Source of the DNA: an uncultured Luteimonas sp.
GTDB taxonomy: Bacteria; Pseudomonadota; Gammaproteobacteria; Xanthomonadales; Xanthomonadaceae
Assembly (NCBI GenBank): GCA_934541015.1
Contig: CAKTDC010000007.1
Coordinates: 1 to 64,000, forward strand
Direction of reading: 5' to 3'
Length of the DNA: 64,000 bases
This document shows, piece after piece, positions 1 through 9,568 of this stretch. A program made the translations under genes and the position numbers. The number at the start of each line of letters is the position of its first letter. Within the stretch, counting starts at the first letter, position 1. The notes under the pieces were generated by a model, which did no database searches, had not been told where the DNA came from, and saw only the letters and a program-made list of their open reading frames with translations.

Positions 1-74
1 TGCGGGTTGTGGCCATGATGAACCATCGCATCTCGGGACTGACGACAGGATATCCTATTTATGACACAGTAGGA

Positions 75-1178
75 CTATGCGTCCTGGGTCGGCGCGGCCA
101 GGCGCTTCTGCACGTCCTCGCGCAGCTGCGCCAGCTCGACCTCGGCCTGCCGCCTGGCCTGCATGCCGTCGCGGTGGATGGTGCGCACTTCCTCGACGGT
201 CTGGATCAGCTGCTCGTGCACGTGGCGCAGGGTAGCCACGTCGATCACCGCGCGCTGGTTGGCCTTGGCCGTCTCGACCGAGGTCTGGCGCATCAGGTCT
301 GCGTTCCTGCGCATGATCTCGTTGGTGGCGTCGTCGATCGCGTTGGACAGCTCGACCGCGTTCTTCTGCTCGTTGAGCGAGAGCTGGATCGCGAACTGGC
401 GCTTCCACGACGGGATGGTGATGTTGCGCACCGCGCCGAACTTCTCGATCAGCTGGATGGCGTTGGCCTGGATCAGGCGGATCATCGGCAGCGACTGGTC
501 GGCCGCGTGCTGCATCACGGTCAGGTCGCCGACGCGCTTGTCGAGCAGGCGCATGGCGTTCTCGACCTCGGCGCGGCGGGTGCGTGCGTCCGGATCCTCC
601 TGTCCCGCCAGCGACTGCTGCTCGGCGGCCAGTTCGGCCAGGCGCAGCTTGCCCGCGGCCACGTGCAGGCCGAGCGCGCGGCGCTCGTCGAGCACGATGT
701 CGTACATGCGGTCGAATTCGCCCACGCGCTGGCTCTGGGTGGCCTGCTTGTCGGCCACCTCGCGCATCAGCTGCTCGATCTGCTGGTTGGTGGTGCTGAA
801 CTTCTGCACCAGCTCGCCCTTGGACGCGCGCATCCTGTCGATCAGCCCGCCGATCACCGGCAGCTTCGACTTGCCGACGAAGCTGTCGAGGTTGAGCGAG
901 CGGGCGATGCGCACCACCTCGCCGAGCTTGTCGCCGGCCTCGTCGAGGTCGCGGTTGCGCACCTGGTCGAGCAGCTGGCTGGAGAAGGCGGCGGTCTTGC
1001 CGGCGGCCTCGCGGCCGAACAGGTGCAGGTTGCCGGGGGTGATGTCCTGCAGCGACTTGCCGATCTCGGCGATCGCGCCGGTGTCGTCGGCGGTCAGTCC
1101 CAGCGCCTTGAGGGCGGGCTCGTCGAGGACGCTGGCGGCGGGCACCAGTGCGCCGGTGTCCTGGGTGTGCTGGCTCAT
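75..1178 (-). CDS. telA: TelA/KlaA-family toxic-anion-resistance protein
   Basis: This 367-residue protein matches the TelA/KlaA family, cytoplasmic helical proteins linked to tellurite and other envelope stresses; the biochemical activity is unknown. Supporting stretches are TPGNLHLFGREAAGKTAAFS-like N-terminal sequence (about residues 47-66), the VGKSKLPVIGGLIDRM segment, and the family-typical C-terminal half with LIQANAIQLIEKFG and IPSWKRQFAIQLSL. Nearly all of it is predicted alpha-helical with no membrane segment. The ATG at 1178 was chosen because it overlaps the stop of the upstream gene as ATGA, which indicates translational coupling; an open frame continues to 1541 but is the shadow of that gene. 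It is the last gene of a minus-strand operon with an AAA+ ATPase and probably a flotillin. Family assignment is firm; a role in tellurite resistance in this organism is inference. Confidence 0.9.
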   Translation of the reverse strand: MSQHTQDTGALVPAASVLDEPALKALGLTADDTGAIAEIGKSLQDITPGNLHLFGREAAGKTAAFSSQLLDQVRNRDLDEAGDKLGEVVRIARSLNLDSFVGKSKLPVIGGLIDRMRASKGELVQKFSTTNQQIEQLMREVADKQATQSQRVGEFDRMYDIVLDERRALGLHVAAGKLRLAELAAEQQSLAGQEDPDARTRRAEVENAMRLLDKRVGDLTVMQHAADQSLPMIRLIQANAIQLIEKFGAVRNITIPSWKRQFAIQLSLNEQKNAVELSNAIDDATNEIMRRNADLMRQTSVETAKANQRAVIDVATLRHVHEQLIQTVEEVRTIHRDGMQARRQAEVELAQLREDVQKRLAAPTQDA

Positions 1179-1966
1179 GCGGAGTCTCCCGTGGCCGGGG
1201 CGGAGGCGGGCCTGGCGTCGAGTGTACCGGCCATCGCCGCGACTTCCGACGCGATGGCGGCCTGGGCATCGGCAGCGGCGGCGGCGCGGCCGGCGCCGGC
1301 GACCGCCGCATCGGCCAGCGCCTGCTGGCGCCAGGCGGGCAGCAGCACGTCGCGGACGCGCCGGTAGCGCGCGAGCAGGTCCAGGTTCTGCCCGCGCAGC
1401 AGGTCCAGCTGGCCGGCGCCGATGTCCCAGCTGGCGCGGACCGTGGCCAGGTGGTCGAGCCGGCGCTGCAGGCGCTCGCGCGGGTGGTCCGGAAGGGCGC
1501 CGTCGTCGTCCTGGCTGCGGCCGGGGTTGGCCCCCAGCCACTGCCGCACGGGGGCGATCACGGCGTCCAGCCGCGCCAGCGCGCCCGCGAGCTCGTCGCG
1601 CAGCCGCTGCTGGCGGACGGCCAGGGCCTCCAGCCCCTGCGCGCTGCGGTCGGCGTTGGCGACCAGCACGCCGATCCTGGCGCGCAGCGCTTCGGCCTCG
1701 TGTTCGGCGAGCACGTCGCGGCCGAGCAGGCGGCCGACCAGGCCGGTGCCGCGGCGGATGCGGCGCGGATCGCCGGCCTGCAGCGCCAGCCGCAGTTCGT
1801 CCAGCCGCGCCACCAGGGCGGCGGCGTCGGCATGGCCGAGGGCTTCGGCCAGGCGCGGCTCCAGCGAGGCATCAAGCGCTTCGTGGCCATAGGCGAGCAC
1901 GGCCAGCGGATCGGCGAGATTGACCGGTGGTGCGGTGCCCGGTGTCTGGCGCGCGGTGTCGCTCAC
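1175..1966 (-). CDS. Helical protein of unknown function between AAA+ ATPase and telA
   Basis: A 263-residue protein I do not recognise as a named family. It is rich in Ala, Leu and Arg, appears almost wholly alpha-helical, and has no signal peptide or obvious membrane span. It begins with a GTG codon: the GTGA at 1963-1966 contains both this start and the stop of the AAA+ gene, and its own stop overlaps the telA start as ATGA. The double 4-bp overlap suggests the three products are made in a fixed ratio and may form one complex. The middle part has a VGRLLGRDVLAEHEAEALRARIG segment (about 70-95) and the C-terminal third resembles a long coiled helix. The call as a real gene rests on the coupled overlaps and on strict use of the frame for 790 bp. 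Confidence 0.8.
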   Translation of the reverse strand: MSDTARQTPGTAPPVNLADPLAVLAYGHEALDASLEPRLAEALGHADAAALVARLDELRLALQAGDPRRIRRGTGLVGRLLGRDVLAEHEAEALRARIGVLVANADRSAQGLEALAVRQQRLRDELAGALARLDAVIAPVRQWLGANPGRSQDDDGALPDHPRERLQRRLDHLATVRASWDIGAGQLDLLRGQNLDLLARYRRVRDVLLPAWRQQALADAAVAGAGRAAAAADAQAAIASEVAAMAGTLDARPASAPATGDSA

Positions 1967-4900
1967 GTCGATTCCGGCGGCTCCTGGTTGCGGAAGCGCA
2001 GCTGCCGCAGCAGCTCCTCCAGCTCGATCTCCTGCGCGGTTTTGGCCGAGCTGCGGCGCCGGCCGGCGGCCGGCGCGGCTTCGGCCAGCTTCGTGCGCAG
2101 CAGGTCGAGGATCTGCACCAGGGCGGCGTTGAGCTGGGCCTGCCGCTCCTGGCCTTGGGACAGGTGCGAGAGCACCGGCTCGAAGGCGCCGCGCATGGCT
2201 TCGGGCAGCGCCTGCAGCCATGCGCCGCCGCCGGCCGCATCGCCGCTGCCGCTGCGCGCGCCGGCCGGGTCCTGCAGCGCGGCCAGCAGCCGCTCCCACG
2301 GCACCTCGGGCGCTGCGGGCGCCGGCGCGCCGTTGCCCGCCTCGCGCAGCGACGACAGCCCCTGCGCGATGTCGGCCAGCTGCGCGACCACGCGTGCGCC
2401 GGTGTCGGCATCCTCGCCGCCCATCGCCTTGTCGCGCAGGAAGTCGCGCCTGATCTGCGCCCAGCGCGCGGCCTGCGCCTCGTCCAGGGTGCCGCGCAGT
2501 TCGGCCAGCTTGAGCAGGTTCTCCTCGGCGCCGGTGGTCAGCAGCTGCGCCTCGCCCAAGTAGTGGTCGGCGATCAGCTGCTGCAGCTCGGCGGCGTTCA
2601 TGACCGGCGAGATCTTCTCGGCCAGCTTGTTCATGTTGCGGTAGCTGCCCTGCAGCCGGAACGGCGGCTCGGTGCGGTAGCGGTCGGCCTGCGCGGCGCT
2701 GGCGATGTACTGCTGGTTGACGCGGTAGACCACGTCGCGCACCTGCATCAGCCGCTGCAGGGTGGCGACGATCTCGTTGACCTCGGCACCGCTGTAGGCG
2801 TGCGAGAGGCCGTTGCTGGACACGTCCTTGCCGGCGGCGCGGTCGGCCAGCAGGTAGAGGTCGGCCAGGTCGCGGGTGGCCAGCGGCGCCAGCACCGGGT
2901 TCGAGGTCAGGCTGTTCTCGATGTAGCTGAGCTTGAACGCCTCCTCCATGCCGCCGAGCACGTCGCCGAGGTTGTAGATGTCGGCGCGGTTGGCGAGCAT
3001 GTCCGGGATCCGGAACACCTCGCCGGACTCGGTGTACGGGTTGCCGGCCATGACCACGCAGAATTTCCTGCCGCGCATGTCGTAGGTCTTCGTGCGCCCC
3101 TTCCACACGCCCTCGATGCGGCGCGTGCCGTCGCACAGCGAGATGAACTTCTGCAGGAACTCCGGGTGCGTGTGCTGGATGTCGTCGACATACAGCATGG
3201 TGTTGTTGCCCATCTCCAGCGCCAGGTTGAGCTTCTCCAGCTCCTGGCGCGAGGTGGCGTCGGGCGCCTGCGCCGGGTCGAGCGAACGCACCTCGTGGCC
3301 CAGCGCCGGGCCGTTGATCTTCATGAAGACCAGCCCGAGGCGGCTGGCGACGTATTCCATCAGCGTCGTCTTGCCGTAGCCGGGCGGCGAAATCATCATC
3401 AGCAGGCCCATCAGGTCGCTGCGCTTGTGCTCGCCGACCGTGCCCATCTGCTTGGCCAGGTTGTCGCCGATCACCGGCAGGTAGACATCGTTGATCAGCC
3501 GGTTGCGCACGAACGAGGTCAGCGGCCGCGCCTTGAACTCCGACAGCCGCAGCGCCTCGCGCTCGCGCGCGGCGATGCGCTGGCGGATCTGCTGGTAGCG
3601 CTCGAAGCCGGGAATGAAGTGCGTGTGGTGGTGGCGCAGGCGCAGCAGGAAGTCGTCCACCGCCAGCGCCATCCGCCCCTGGTCGATGCGCGGGTGCTGG
3701 CCGAGGAGGCCGTCGACCTGGGCGATCAGGGTCACGTCGCGGGTGTGGTGGCGCAGCTCGCGCGCGGTCAGCAGCAGGGCGATGGCCTCGGGCACGTAGC
3801 CGGCGAGCGCGGCCTGCTCGCCGCTGGCGCACATCGCCTGCAGCCAGTGCGCGACCAGCGCCCACTGCGCGGCGGGGCGGTCGGCCAGGCGCTGCAGCGA
3901 GCGCTCGAAGCTGTCCTCCATCTGCGCCGACTGCAGCCGCGCGCCCAGCGCGTCGAGCAGGGTGCGCGCATACAGGCTGAAGTCGAAGGTGGGCTCGCCC
4001 TCCAGCAGTTCGGCCACCAGGTAGTCGGCGGCCACCGGCGCCAGCGCGGCGTCCACCGGCAGCGCGGTGCCGTCCCGGAAGGCCGCCAGCGCCTCGCCGG
4101 CTTCGGCGCGCAGCGCATCGAGCCCGGCGCTGGAGCCGAACAGGCTGCGCACCGCTTCGGCGCCGAGTGCGCGCTCGGGCCAGGCGGCCACGTCCGGCTC
4201 GTGCCGGTGCCGCTGCCAGAACAGCACCGCCAGCGCCCGTGCCGCCGGCGCATGGACCAGGGTGCCGGCGTTGCGGTGCAGCGGCAGCAGCGCGCGCAGC
4301 AGCAGTGCGGCGTCGTGGTCGTGGATGCCCTTCTCGTAGCCTTCGCGGTAGCGCGGCGCGGCGAAGTCGCGGACCAGCCGGTCCAGCGCCTCGGGTTCGG
4401 ACACCGCCCGGTCCAGCTGCGCGCTGTCGAGCCCGTCGCGGCCGTGCAGCGCGGCATCGAGGATCAGCCCGGCCAGGTACTCGCCGCGGTACAGCGCGGG
4501 CGATTCGGAGTCCAGGCCGACCTGCCACCAGTCGCGCAGAGCGTCGAGTTCGGGGTCGTGGATGGCCTCGTAGTAGTCGGTACCGGTCAGGTGCACCGAC
4601 AGGCCGTCGCCGCGCGGCAGGATGGTCAGGTCCAGCGGCTGGGTGTTGACGCTGAAGCGGTGGCGCGGCCCCAGGCGGATCACCTGGCCGCCGTCCTCGA
4701 ACAGGTCGCTGCGGTCGCGCAGGCTGCGCACCGCCTGGTCGCGCACGGCCTTGAGCCGGGCTTCGATGTCGTCGGCCTTGACGCTGTCGCGGTACTCGCG
4801 CAGCCGCCCGGCCAGCTCGCGCAGCTTGAGGATCAGCGGGTCGCCGGCGAAGAAGGCGTTGAGCTCGTCGGGCGCGGTGAAACGCTCGGTGCGCCGGACC

Positions 4901-7302
4901 AGTCCGTCGAGGATGCGCGCCGCGGCATCGTGCACCGCCTGCGCCTTGCGCTGGCGGTCGTCGAGCAGCGCCTGCTTGTGCGATTCGAAGGTCTCCAGCA
5001 GCTCCTCGCGCTTGGCCAGGATGTCGCCGAGGAACTGCTCGTGCTCGCCGAACTGGCTCTCCAGCTCCTCCAGCTGCACCATCAGCCGCGACAGCTGCTC
5101 GTCGGCGCGCTCGGGATCGGTGGCCAGGCCCAGGGCGCTGGTGATCGACTGGCCGAACAGCGAGAACTGCGCGCCGAACTGCGCCACCGCCTCGGCCGAC
5201 CCCAGGGTGCGCCGCTTCTGCTCGGCGCGCGCGCGCGCCTGGTTGAGCCGCGCGTACAGGGCCGAGATCGCCTCGACCACGCGCGTGCGCTGGGCGGCAT
5301 CGTCGACCTTCAGGCTGGCCATCAGCTCCGAGAGCATGTCGAGCTCGGCCGACAGCGCCTGCATGCCCGCCAGCGCCTCGCCCAGCCCGCGGGTGGTATC
5401 CGCCTGCTGTGCGGCCTGGTCGAAGCCCTGCAGGCGCTGCTGCAGCGGCTGCAGCGCCTTGTCGCCGCCGAGGAACGCGCCGGTGGCCGCGCCGATGCGC
5501 TCGTGCGCCTGCTGCAGCGCCTCGCCCATCGCGTCGATGGCGCCGGTGTCGATGTAGCGGTACTCGCGGATGGTCAGCAGCTGGCCGCGCTGGCGCGAGA
5601 TGTCGGAGAGCGCCTCGACGTACTCGGCGATCCCGCTCCAGTTGTCCGGCTGCAGCCGCCCGAGCAGGCTGCGGTGCGCGGCCCTCGCCTCGGCCATCGC
5701 CGCGTCGGACTGGGCGCGGATGCTCTCGACCTTCTCGTATTCGTCGAGCACCGATTCGCCGGTGGCGCTGATCTCGTGCAGCAGCGTTGCCGCGCCGTCG
5801 CAGTTGGCGTCGTCCAGCCAGTGGTGGCCGTCGAACATGCGCCGGGTGTTGTGCACCAGCAGCTGGTAGCGCTGCAGCGAGGCCTGCGGGTTGTCGATCT
5901 CGCGGCTGAGTTCGAGCAGGTCGGAGATGCCGCGGACCAGCGCGGCGTTGCCGATCCGGCCCATGAAGCTGGTGCCGGCGGGGCGCTGCGCGGCGTGCTC
6001 CTCGCTGGTGAACGGCGTCTGCCAGACCTGCATCGGGTGGATCCGGGTCGGGGCGTCGCCCTCGGCGTGGAACAGCACCATGCGCCCGTCCGAGAGCAGC
6101 GCGTAGCCGTGCCCGAACACCGGGTTCTGCAGCGCGCGGCGGATCGAGTTGTAGACGAACAGCGCCGAGCGGCCGGCGGCGCGGTCGTAGAACACGTACA
6201 TCACGTCCTCGCCGTTGGGCGAGCGGATGTAGCGCTTGTACTGCATGCCCTGCATCTGCGCGTCGAACGCCTTGTGCTCGCCGTTCTGCAGGTAGTAGCC
6301 GCCGGGGAAGATGATGCCGTGGTCCTCGGGCAGCTGCACGCAGGCCTGGACGATGGCGTCGTTGCGCACCACGGTGCCGGTGAGCGTGTTGTAGATCAGG
6401 CCGCGCCACTGCTGCTCGCGGTAGGGCAGGATCTTGAGCAGCACCAGCGAGCCGACGCGGGCGAAGTCGATGCTGGCGTCGTCCAGCGACTGGGTCGCAT
6501 CCTCCACCGGCTCGCTGTACACGCCCTGGCCGGTGTCGGTGTTGTTCTCGACCTTGATGGTCAGGTCGCCGCCGGTGGTCTCGACGAAGACGGTGTCGAG
6601 GATGTTGAGGTGCGGATGGCGGCCCGATTCCTCCAGGTCGCGGGTGGCGCGGGTCCATTCGAAGTCGAACGGCGGCGGCAGGGCGACGTCGCGTTCGCCG
6701 CGCGAATCGATCCAGGTCAGCTCGCCGCGGCCGGAAAGCGCCCAGCGGAACACGCGCACGTCGGTGCTGCGCTCGCCGATCTGGAACGTGGCCAGCAGCT
6801 TGCCGTCGCGCACCGACAGCTGCAGCAGGCGCGCGTGCTTGTAGTAGGCGTAGAGCTCGGTGAAATCGTGGACGAAGCCGCGCTCGGCGAGGAAGCTGTC
6901 CCTGAGGTCGACCGGGGTCACGTCGTAGCCGTCGGGCCCCTCGACCAGCCGGTACAGGCCGAACACGTCCTCGATCCGGGTCTGGGTCTTGAGCCCCAGG
7001 TAGACGTTGTAGCCGAACAGCAGCAGGTCGCCGCCGACCTGGGCGATGTCGCGGCCGACGCAGTTGTTCTCGGTGCGGATGCGGAAGCGGCCGACCACCT
7101 CCATCCGGCTGTCGCCGAACTCGGCCAGGCGCCGGGCGTTGAGGCCGTCGACGATCCCGCGCAGGCGCGCGCCCTGCTCGGCCAGCCGCCGCCGCAGCAC
7201 CTCGTAGGCGCCGCCCTGGGCGACGGCCTGGTCGACAGCGCTCGCGGCCGGCGTGCCGGTGGCGTCGTTCGCGTCCTGCTTGTCCTGCGTGGCGTCGGTC
7301 AT
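1963..7302 (-). CDS. Giant AAA+ ATPase ('DNA repair ATPase'-type), 1779 aa
   Basis: A very large cytoplasmic protein with one clear P-loop ATPase module near its C-terminus: Walker A SPPGYGKT at residues 1305-1312 (Lys1311), Walker B LYVDD at 1370-1374, and a sensor-like MAGNPYTESGEVF shortly after. The first 450 residues look like a beta-rich domain (many short strands with conserved aromatic pairs), residues about 480-860 are helical and coiled-coil-like, and a further helical region precedes the ATPase. Proteins of this size and layout are usually named 'DNA repair ATPase' in related bacteria, but that title is not backed by anything visible here; no helicase or nuclease motif was seen. 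The start ATG at 7302 follows a 226-bp spacer full of palindromic repeats after the flotillin gene. Coupling to the 263-aa gene and telA suggests a shared machine. ATPase assignment is firm, substrate unknown. Confidence 0.85.
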   Translation of the reverse strand: MTDATQDKQDANDATGTPAASAVDQAVAQGGAYEVLRRRLAEQGARLRGIVDGLNARRLAEFGDSRMEVVGRFRIRTENNCVGRDIAQVGGDLLLFGYNVYLGLKTQTRIEDVFGLYRLVEGPDGYDVTPVDLRDSFLAERGFVHDFTELYAYYKHARLLQLSVRDGKLLATFQIGERSTDVRVFRWALSGRGELTWIDSRGERDVALPPPFDFEWTRATRDLEESGRHPHLNILDTVFVETTGGDLTIKVENNTDTGQGVYSEPVEDATQSLDDASIDFARVGSLVLLKILPYREQQWRGLIYNTLTGTVVRNDAIVQACVQLPEDHGIIFPGGYYLQNGEHKAFDAQMQGMQYKRYIRSPNGEDVMYVFYDRAAGRSALFVYNSIRRALQNPVFGHGYALLSDGRMVLFHAEGDAPTRIHPMQVWQTPFTSEEHAAQRPAGTSFMGRIGNAALVRGISDLLELSREIDNPQASLQRYQLLVHNTRRMFDGHHWLDDANCDGAATLLHEISATGESVLDEYEKVESIRAQSDAAMAEARAAHRSLLGRLQPDNWSGIAEYVEALSDISRQRGQLLTIREYRYIDTGAIDAMGEALQQAHERIGAATGAFLGGDKALQPLQQRLQGFDQAAQQADTTRGLGEALAGMQALSAELDMLSELMASLKVDDAAQRTRVVEAISALYARLNQARARAEQKRRTLGSAEAVAQFGAQFSLFGQSITSALGLATDPERADEQLSRLMVQLEELESQFGEHEQFLGDILAKREELLETFESHKQALLDDRQRKAQAVHDAAARILDGLVRRTERFTAPDELNAFFAGDPLILKLRELAGRLREYRDSVKADDIEARLKAVRDQAVRSLRDRSDLFEDGGQVIRLGPRHRFSVNTQPLDLTILPRGDGLSVHLTGTDYYEAIHDPELDALRDWWQVGLDSESPALYRGEYLAGLILDAALHGRDGLDSAQLDRAVSEPEALDRLVRDFAAPRYREGYEKGIHDHDAALLLRALLPLHRNAGTLVHAPAARALAVLFWQRHRHEPDVAAWPERALGAEAVRSLFGSSAGLDALRAEAGEALAAFRDGTALPVDAALAPVAADYLVAELLEGEPTFDFSLYARTLLDALGARLQSAQMEDSFERSLQRLADRPAAQWALVAHWLQAMCASGEQAALAGYVPEAIALLLTARELRHHTRDVTLIAQVDGLLGQHPRIDQGRMALAVDDFLLRLRHHHTHFIPGFERYQQIRQRIAAREREALRLSEFKARPLTSFVRNRLINDVYLPVIGDNLAKQMGTVGEHKRSDLMGLLMMISPPGYGKTTLMEYVASRLGLVFMKINGPALGHEVRSLDPAQAPDATSRQELEKLNLALEMGNNTMLYVDDIQHTHPEFLQKFISLCDGTRRIEGVWKGRTKTYDMRGRKFCVVMAGNPYTESGEVFRIPDMLANRADIYNLGDVLGGMEEAFKLSYIENSLTSNPVLAPLATRDLADLYLLADRAAGKDVSSNGLSHAYSGAEVNEIVATLQRLMQVRDVVYRVNQQYIASAAQADRYRTEPPFRLQGSYRNMNKLAEKISPVMNAAELQQLIADHYLGEAQLLTTGAEENLLKLAELRGTLDEAQAARWAQIRRDFLRDKAMGGEDADTGARVVAQLADIAQGLSSLREAGNGAPAPAAPEVPWERLLAALQDPAGARSGSGDAAGGGAWLQALPEAMRGAFEPVLSHLSQGQERQAQLNAALVQILDLLRTKLAEAAPAAGRRRSSAKTAQEIELEELLRQLRFRNQEPPEST

Positions 7303-7406
7303 CGCGGGTCGTCGTCCTGCCTGTCTTCAGGGCTCCTTCCCGCGTACAGGCGGAAGGCGCCGGTGTTCCTGGCTCCTCCCGCGAGGCGGCGGAAGGCGCC
7401 GGTGCT

Positions 7407-7528
7407 CCTGACTCCTTCCCCCGCCTGCGGGGGAAGGTTGGAATGGGGGGCGCGAAGCGCGCCAAAAGGATGCCGCCGCCTCGGCCCCCACCCCGACCCT
7501 CCCCCGCAGGCGGGGGAGGGGGCGGTCG
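7407..7528. repeat. Inverted pair of GC-rich palindromic repeats
   Basis: Two facing copies of a short element: CCCCCGCCTGCGGGGGAAGG near 7414 and CCTCCCCCGCAGGCGGGGGA near 7497, the second preceded by CCCCACCCCGA. Just upstream (7325-7400) two shorter copies of GGCGGAAGGCGCCGGTG occur in tandem. Similar elements lie near 30481, 47727, 50740, 55978, 58689 and 60490. They look like REP-type repeats and could weaken or punctuate transcription between the flotillin and AAA+ genes. Confidence 0.7.
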
Positions 7529-9532
7529 TCAGCCCGCGGCCGCCGCGCCGTCGCCGGCTGCTGCCCTCGCGTCGCCGCCGGCTCCCGGCAGCGCCGGGGC
7601 GCGCCCGATGCCCAGGTATTTCTGCAGCAGCTCCTGCACCACCGGGCTCTTGTCGGTCAGGCCCTCGATCGACCTGCCCAGCGAGATCGCCTTGACCAGG
7701 CTGTCGAACATGCCGCCGTCGCCGCCGACCATGTCGATGTCGGCGTTGCGCAGCGCGGTGGCGATGACCTCGGCGTTCTCCTTCGACACTTCCTTGCCCG
7801 CCTCGATCGAGGCCAGCGCCTGCTTGAGGCTGGTGTCGAGCGCCATGCGGTACTCCTCGTGGCTGCGCGCGTTCTCGCTGAGCGCGTCGATCGCCTGGAA
7901 CTTCTTGACCAGGCCCTCGGCCTCGGCGAACAGCTTCCTGCCGACCACGGTGGCCTCGGCCAGGCCGATGGACTCGGTGGCCGCCGCCTTGGCCCGGCCC
8001 AGCTGCTCCTCGCCCTGCGCCTGCGCGCCCAGCTTCTCGGCCAGCACCTTCGCCTCGGCGCTGCCCTGCTTGAGGTTGGCGTCGGCCATGGCGTCGACCA
8101 CGCGCGCCTCGGCGATGCCGACCTTCTCGATCGCCACCGCGCCGGCCTCCTTGACCTGGGCGTCGGCCAGGCCGGGCGCGGCGCGTTCGGCGCGCACGCC
8201 CTCGGCCAGCAGCTTCTTGGCCTCGGCCTGGCGGTTGGCGGCCTCCAGCTCGGCCTGCGCCAGGGTGGTGATCTCGACCGCGCGATGCCTGGCGGCGGTC
8301 TCGTCGGCCTCGGCCTTCTTCACCGCCTCCAGCAGCGCCTGCTGCGCCCGGGCCTCGGCTTCGAGGATCGTGACCTGCTTCATGCGGTCGGCCTCGGAGA
8401 CTTCGCGCACCTCCTTGATCCGCTCCTCCTCCTGGGCCACGGTCTTGTCGATCGAGATGCGCTCTCGGGTGATGTTGGCCACGTCCATCTTGCCCTGCTC
8501 GACCACCTTGTCGCGCTCCACGCCCTGCAGCTGCACCTCGCGGTCGGTGGTGACCAGCTCCAGCTGCCTGGCGCGCGCCACGCGCTCGACCTCGATGGCG
8601 ACCGCGCGCTGGCGGTTCTGCTCGGCCACCTCCACCTCGCGCAGGCGGTTCTGGTCGCGGATGTCGATCAGCTGCTGGGCCTCGATACGCGCGTTCTCGG
8701 CCAGCTGCCGCTGTTCCTCCTGCACCTTGGCGGTCTCGGCCTGTTCACGCGCCTGGATGGTCTCGATCTCGCGCTTCTGCCGGGCCTCGGCCTCGGCCTG
8801 CTGGCGCTCCAGCGCCAGGGTCGCCTCGCGGGTCTCGACGTTCTTCTTGGTGATCGCCAGGTGCTCGTTCTGCGACAGCTCGTTGGTGATCACGTTCTGC
8901 GAGGCGGTCAGTTCGGTGATCTTGCGGATGCCCTCGGCGTCGAGGATGTTGCTCGGGTCGAGCAGGTTCTTCGGCGTCTGCTCCAGGTAGTCGATCGCCA
9001 CGTCCTCGAGCACGTAGCCGTTGAGGTCGTTGCCGATGACCTTGACGATCTCGTCGCGGAACTCCTGGCGCTTCTCGAACAGGTCGGTGAACTCGAACTT
9101 CTTGCCGACCGTCTTGAGCGCCTCGGAGAACTTGGCGTTGAACAGCTCGTCGACGGCGTGCTTGTCGCTGGCGCGGTCGGCGCCCAGCGCCTTGGCCACG
9201 CGCAGCACGTCGGCCTGGGTCTCGTTGACGCGCAGGTAGAAGGCCACGGCGATGTCGGCGCGCATGTTGTCGCGGCAGATCAGCCCCTCCTTGCCGCGGC
9301 GGTCCACCTGCAGGGTGATCAGGCTGATCTTCATCAGCTCGGCGCGGTACAGCACCGGGATGATCAGGGCGCCGGTGAAGTGCACCTTCGGCGTCGCGCT
9401 CATGTCGTTGACGATCAGCGCGGTGCCCTGGTCGACCTTCTTGTAGAAGGCCTTGAACATCAGCGCCATCACCACGATCGCGAACAGCGAGACGCCGGCG
9501 ACGACGAGGACGGTGATCAAGGTGGATGCCAT
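7529..9532 (-). CDS. yqiK: Flotillin-family SPFH protein, YqiK type
   Basis: A 667-residue flotillin. It has one N-terminal membrane segment (about residues 5-26), an SPFH/band-7 domain (about 30-200, including VDQGTALIVNDMSATPKVHF and the FTDLFEKRQEFRDEIVKVIG stretch), then a long Glu/Ala/Gln-rich coiled coil (about 225-560) and a Gly/Ala-rich tail. Flotillins oligomerise under the inner membrane and organise membrane microdomains. The gene follows a YqiJ-type gene by 36 bp, the same pairing as yqiJ-yqiK in E. coli, which supports the YqiK sub-type. The downstream AAA+ and telA genes run the same way, so a membrane-remodelling or membrane-stress role is likely but inferred. Confidence 0.92.
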   Translation of the reverse strand: MASTLITVLVVAGVSLFAIVVMALMFKAFYKKVDQGTALIVNDMSATPKVHFTGALIIPVLYRAELMKISLITLQVDRRGKEGLICRDNMRADIAVAFYLRVNETQADVLRVAKALGADRASDKHAVDELFNAKFSEALKTVGKKFEFTDLFEKRQEFRDEIVKVIGNDLNGYVLEDVAIDYLEQTPKNLLDPSNILDAEGIRKITELTASQNVITNELSQNEHLAITKKNVETREATLALERQQAEAEARQKREIETIQAREQAETAKVQEEQRQLAENARIEAQQLIDIRDQNRLREVEVAEQNRQRAVAIEVERVARARQLELVTTDREVQLQGVERDKVVEQGKMDVANITRERISIDKTVAQEEERIKEVREVSEADRMKQVTILEAEARAQQALLEAVKKAEADETAARHRAVEITTLAQAELEAANRQAEAKKLLAEGVRAERAAPGLADAQVKEAGAVAIEKVGIAEARVVDAMADANLKQGSAEAKVLAEKLGAQAQGEEQLGRAKAAATESIGLAEATVVGRKLFAEAEGLVKKFQAIDALSENARSHEEYRMALDTSLKQALASIEAGKEVSKENAEVIATALRNADIDMVGGDGGMFDSLVKAISLGRSIEGLTDKSPVVQELLQKYLGIGRAPALPGAGGDARAAAGDGAAAAG

Positions 9533-9568
9533 CGGTGGTTCTCCCTGTCGAATCGATTCCGGTGGATG

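Noticed and set aside
1927..7695. A 1922-codon open frame on the plus strand opposite the AAA+ ATPase gene
   Set aside because: Its product is His/Leu/Val/Gln-rich low-complexity sequence typical of the antisense of a high-GC gene; the minus strand carries clear Walker motifs and coupled gene borders.
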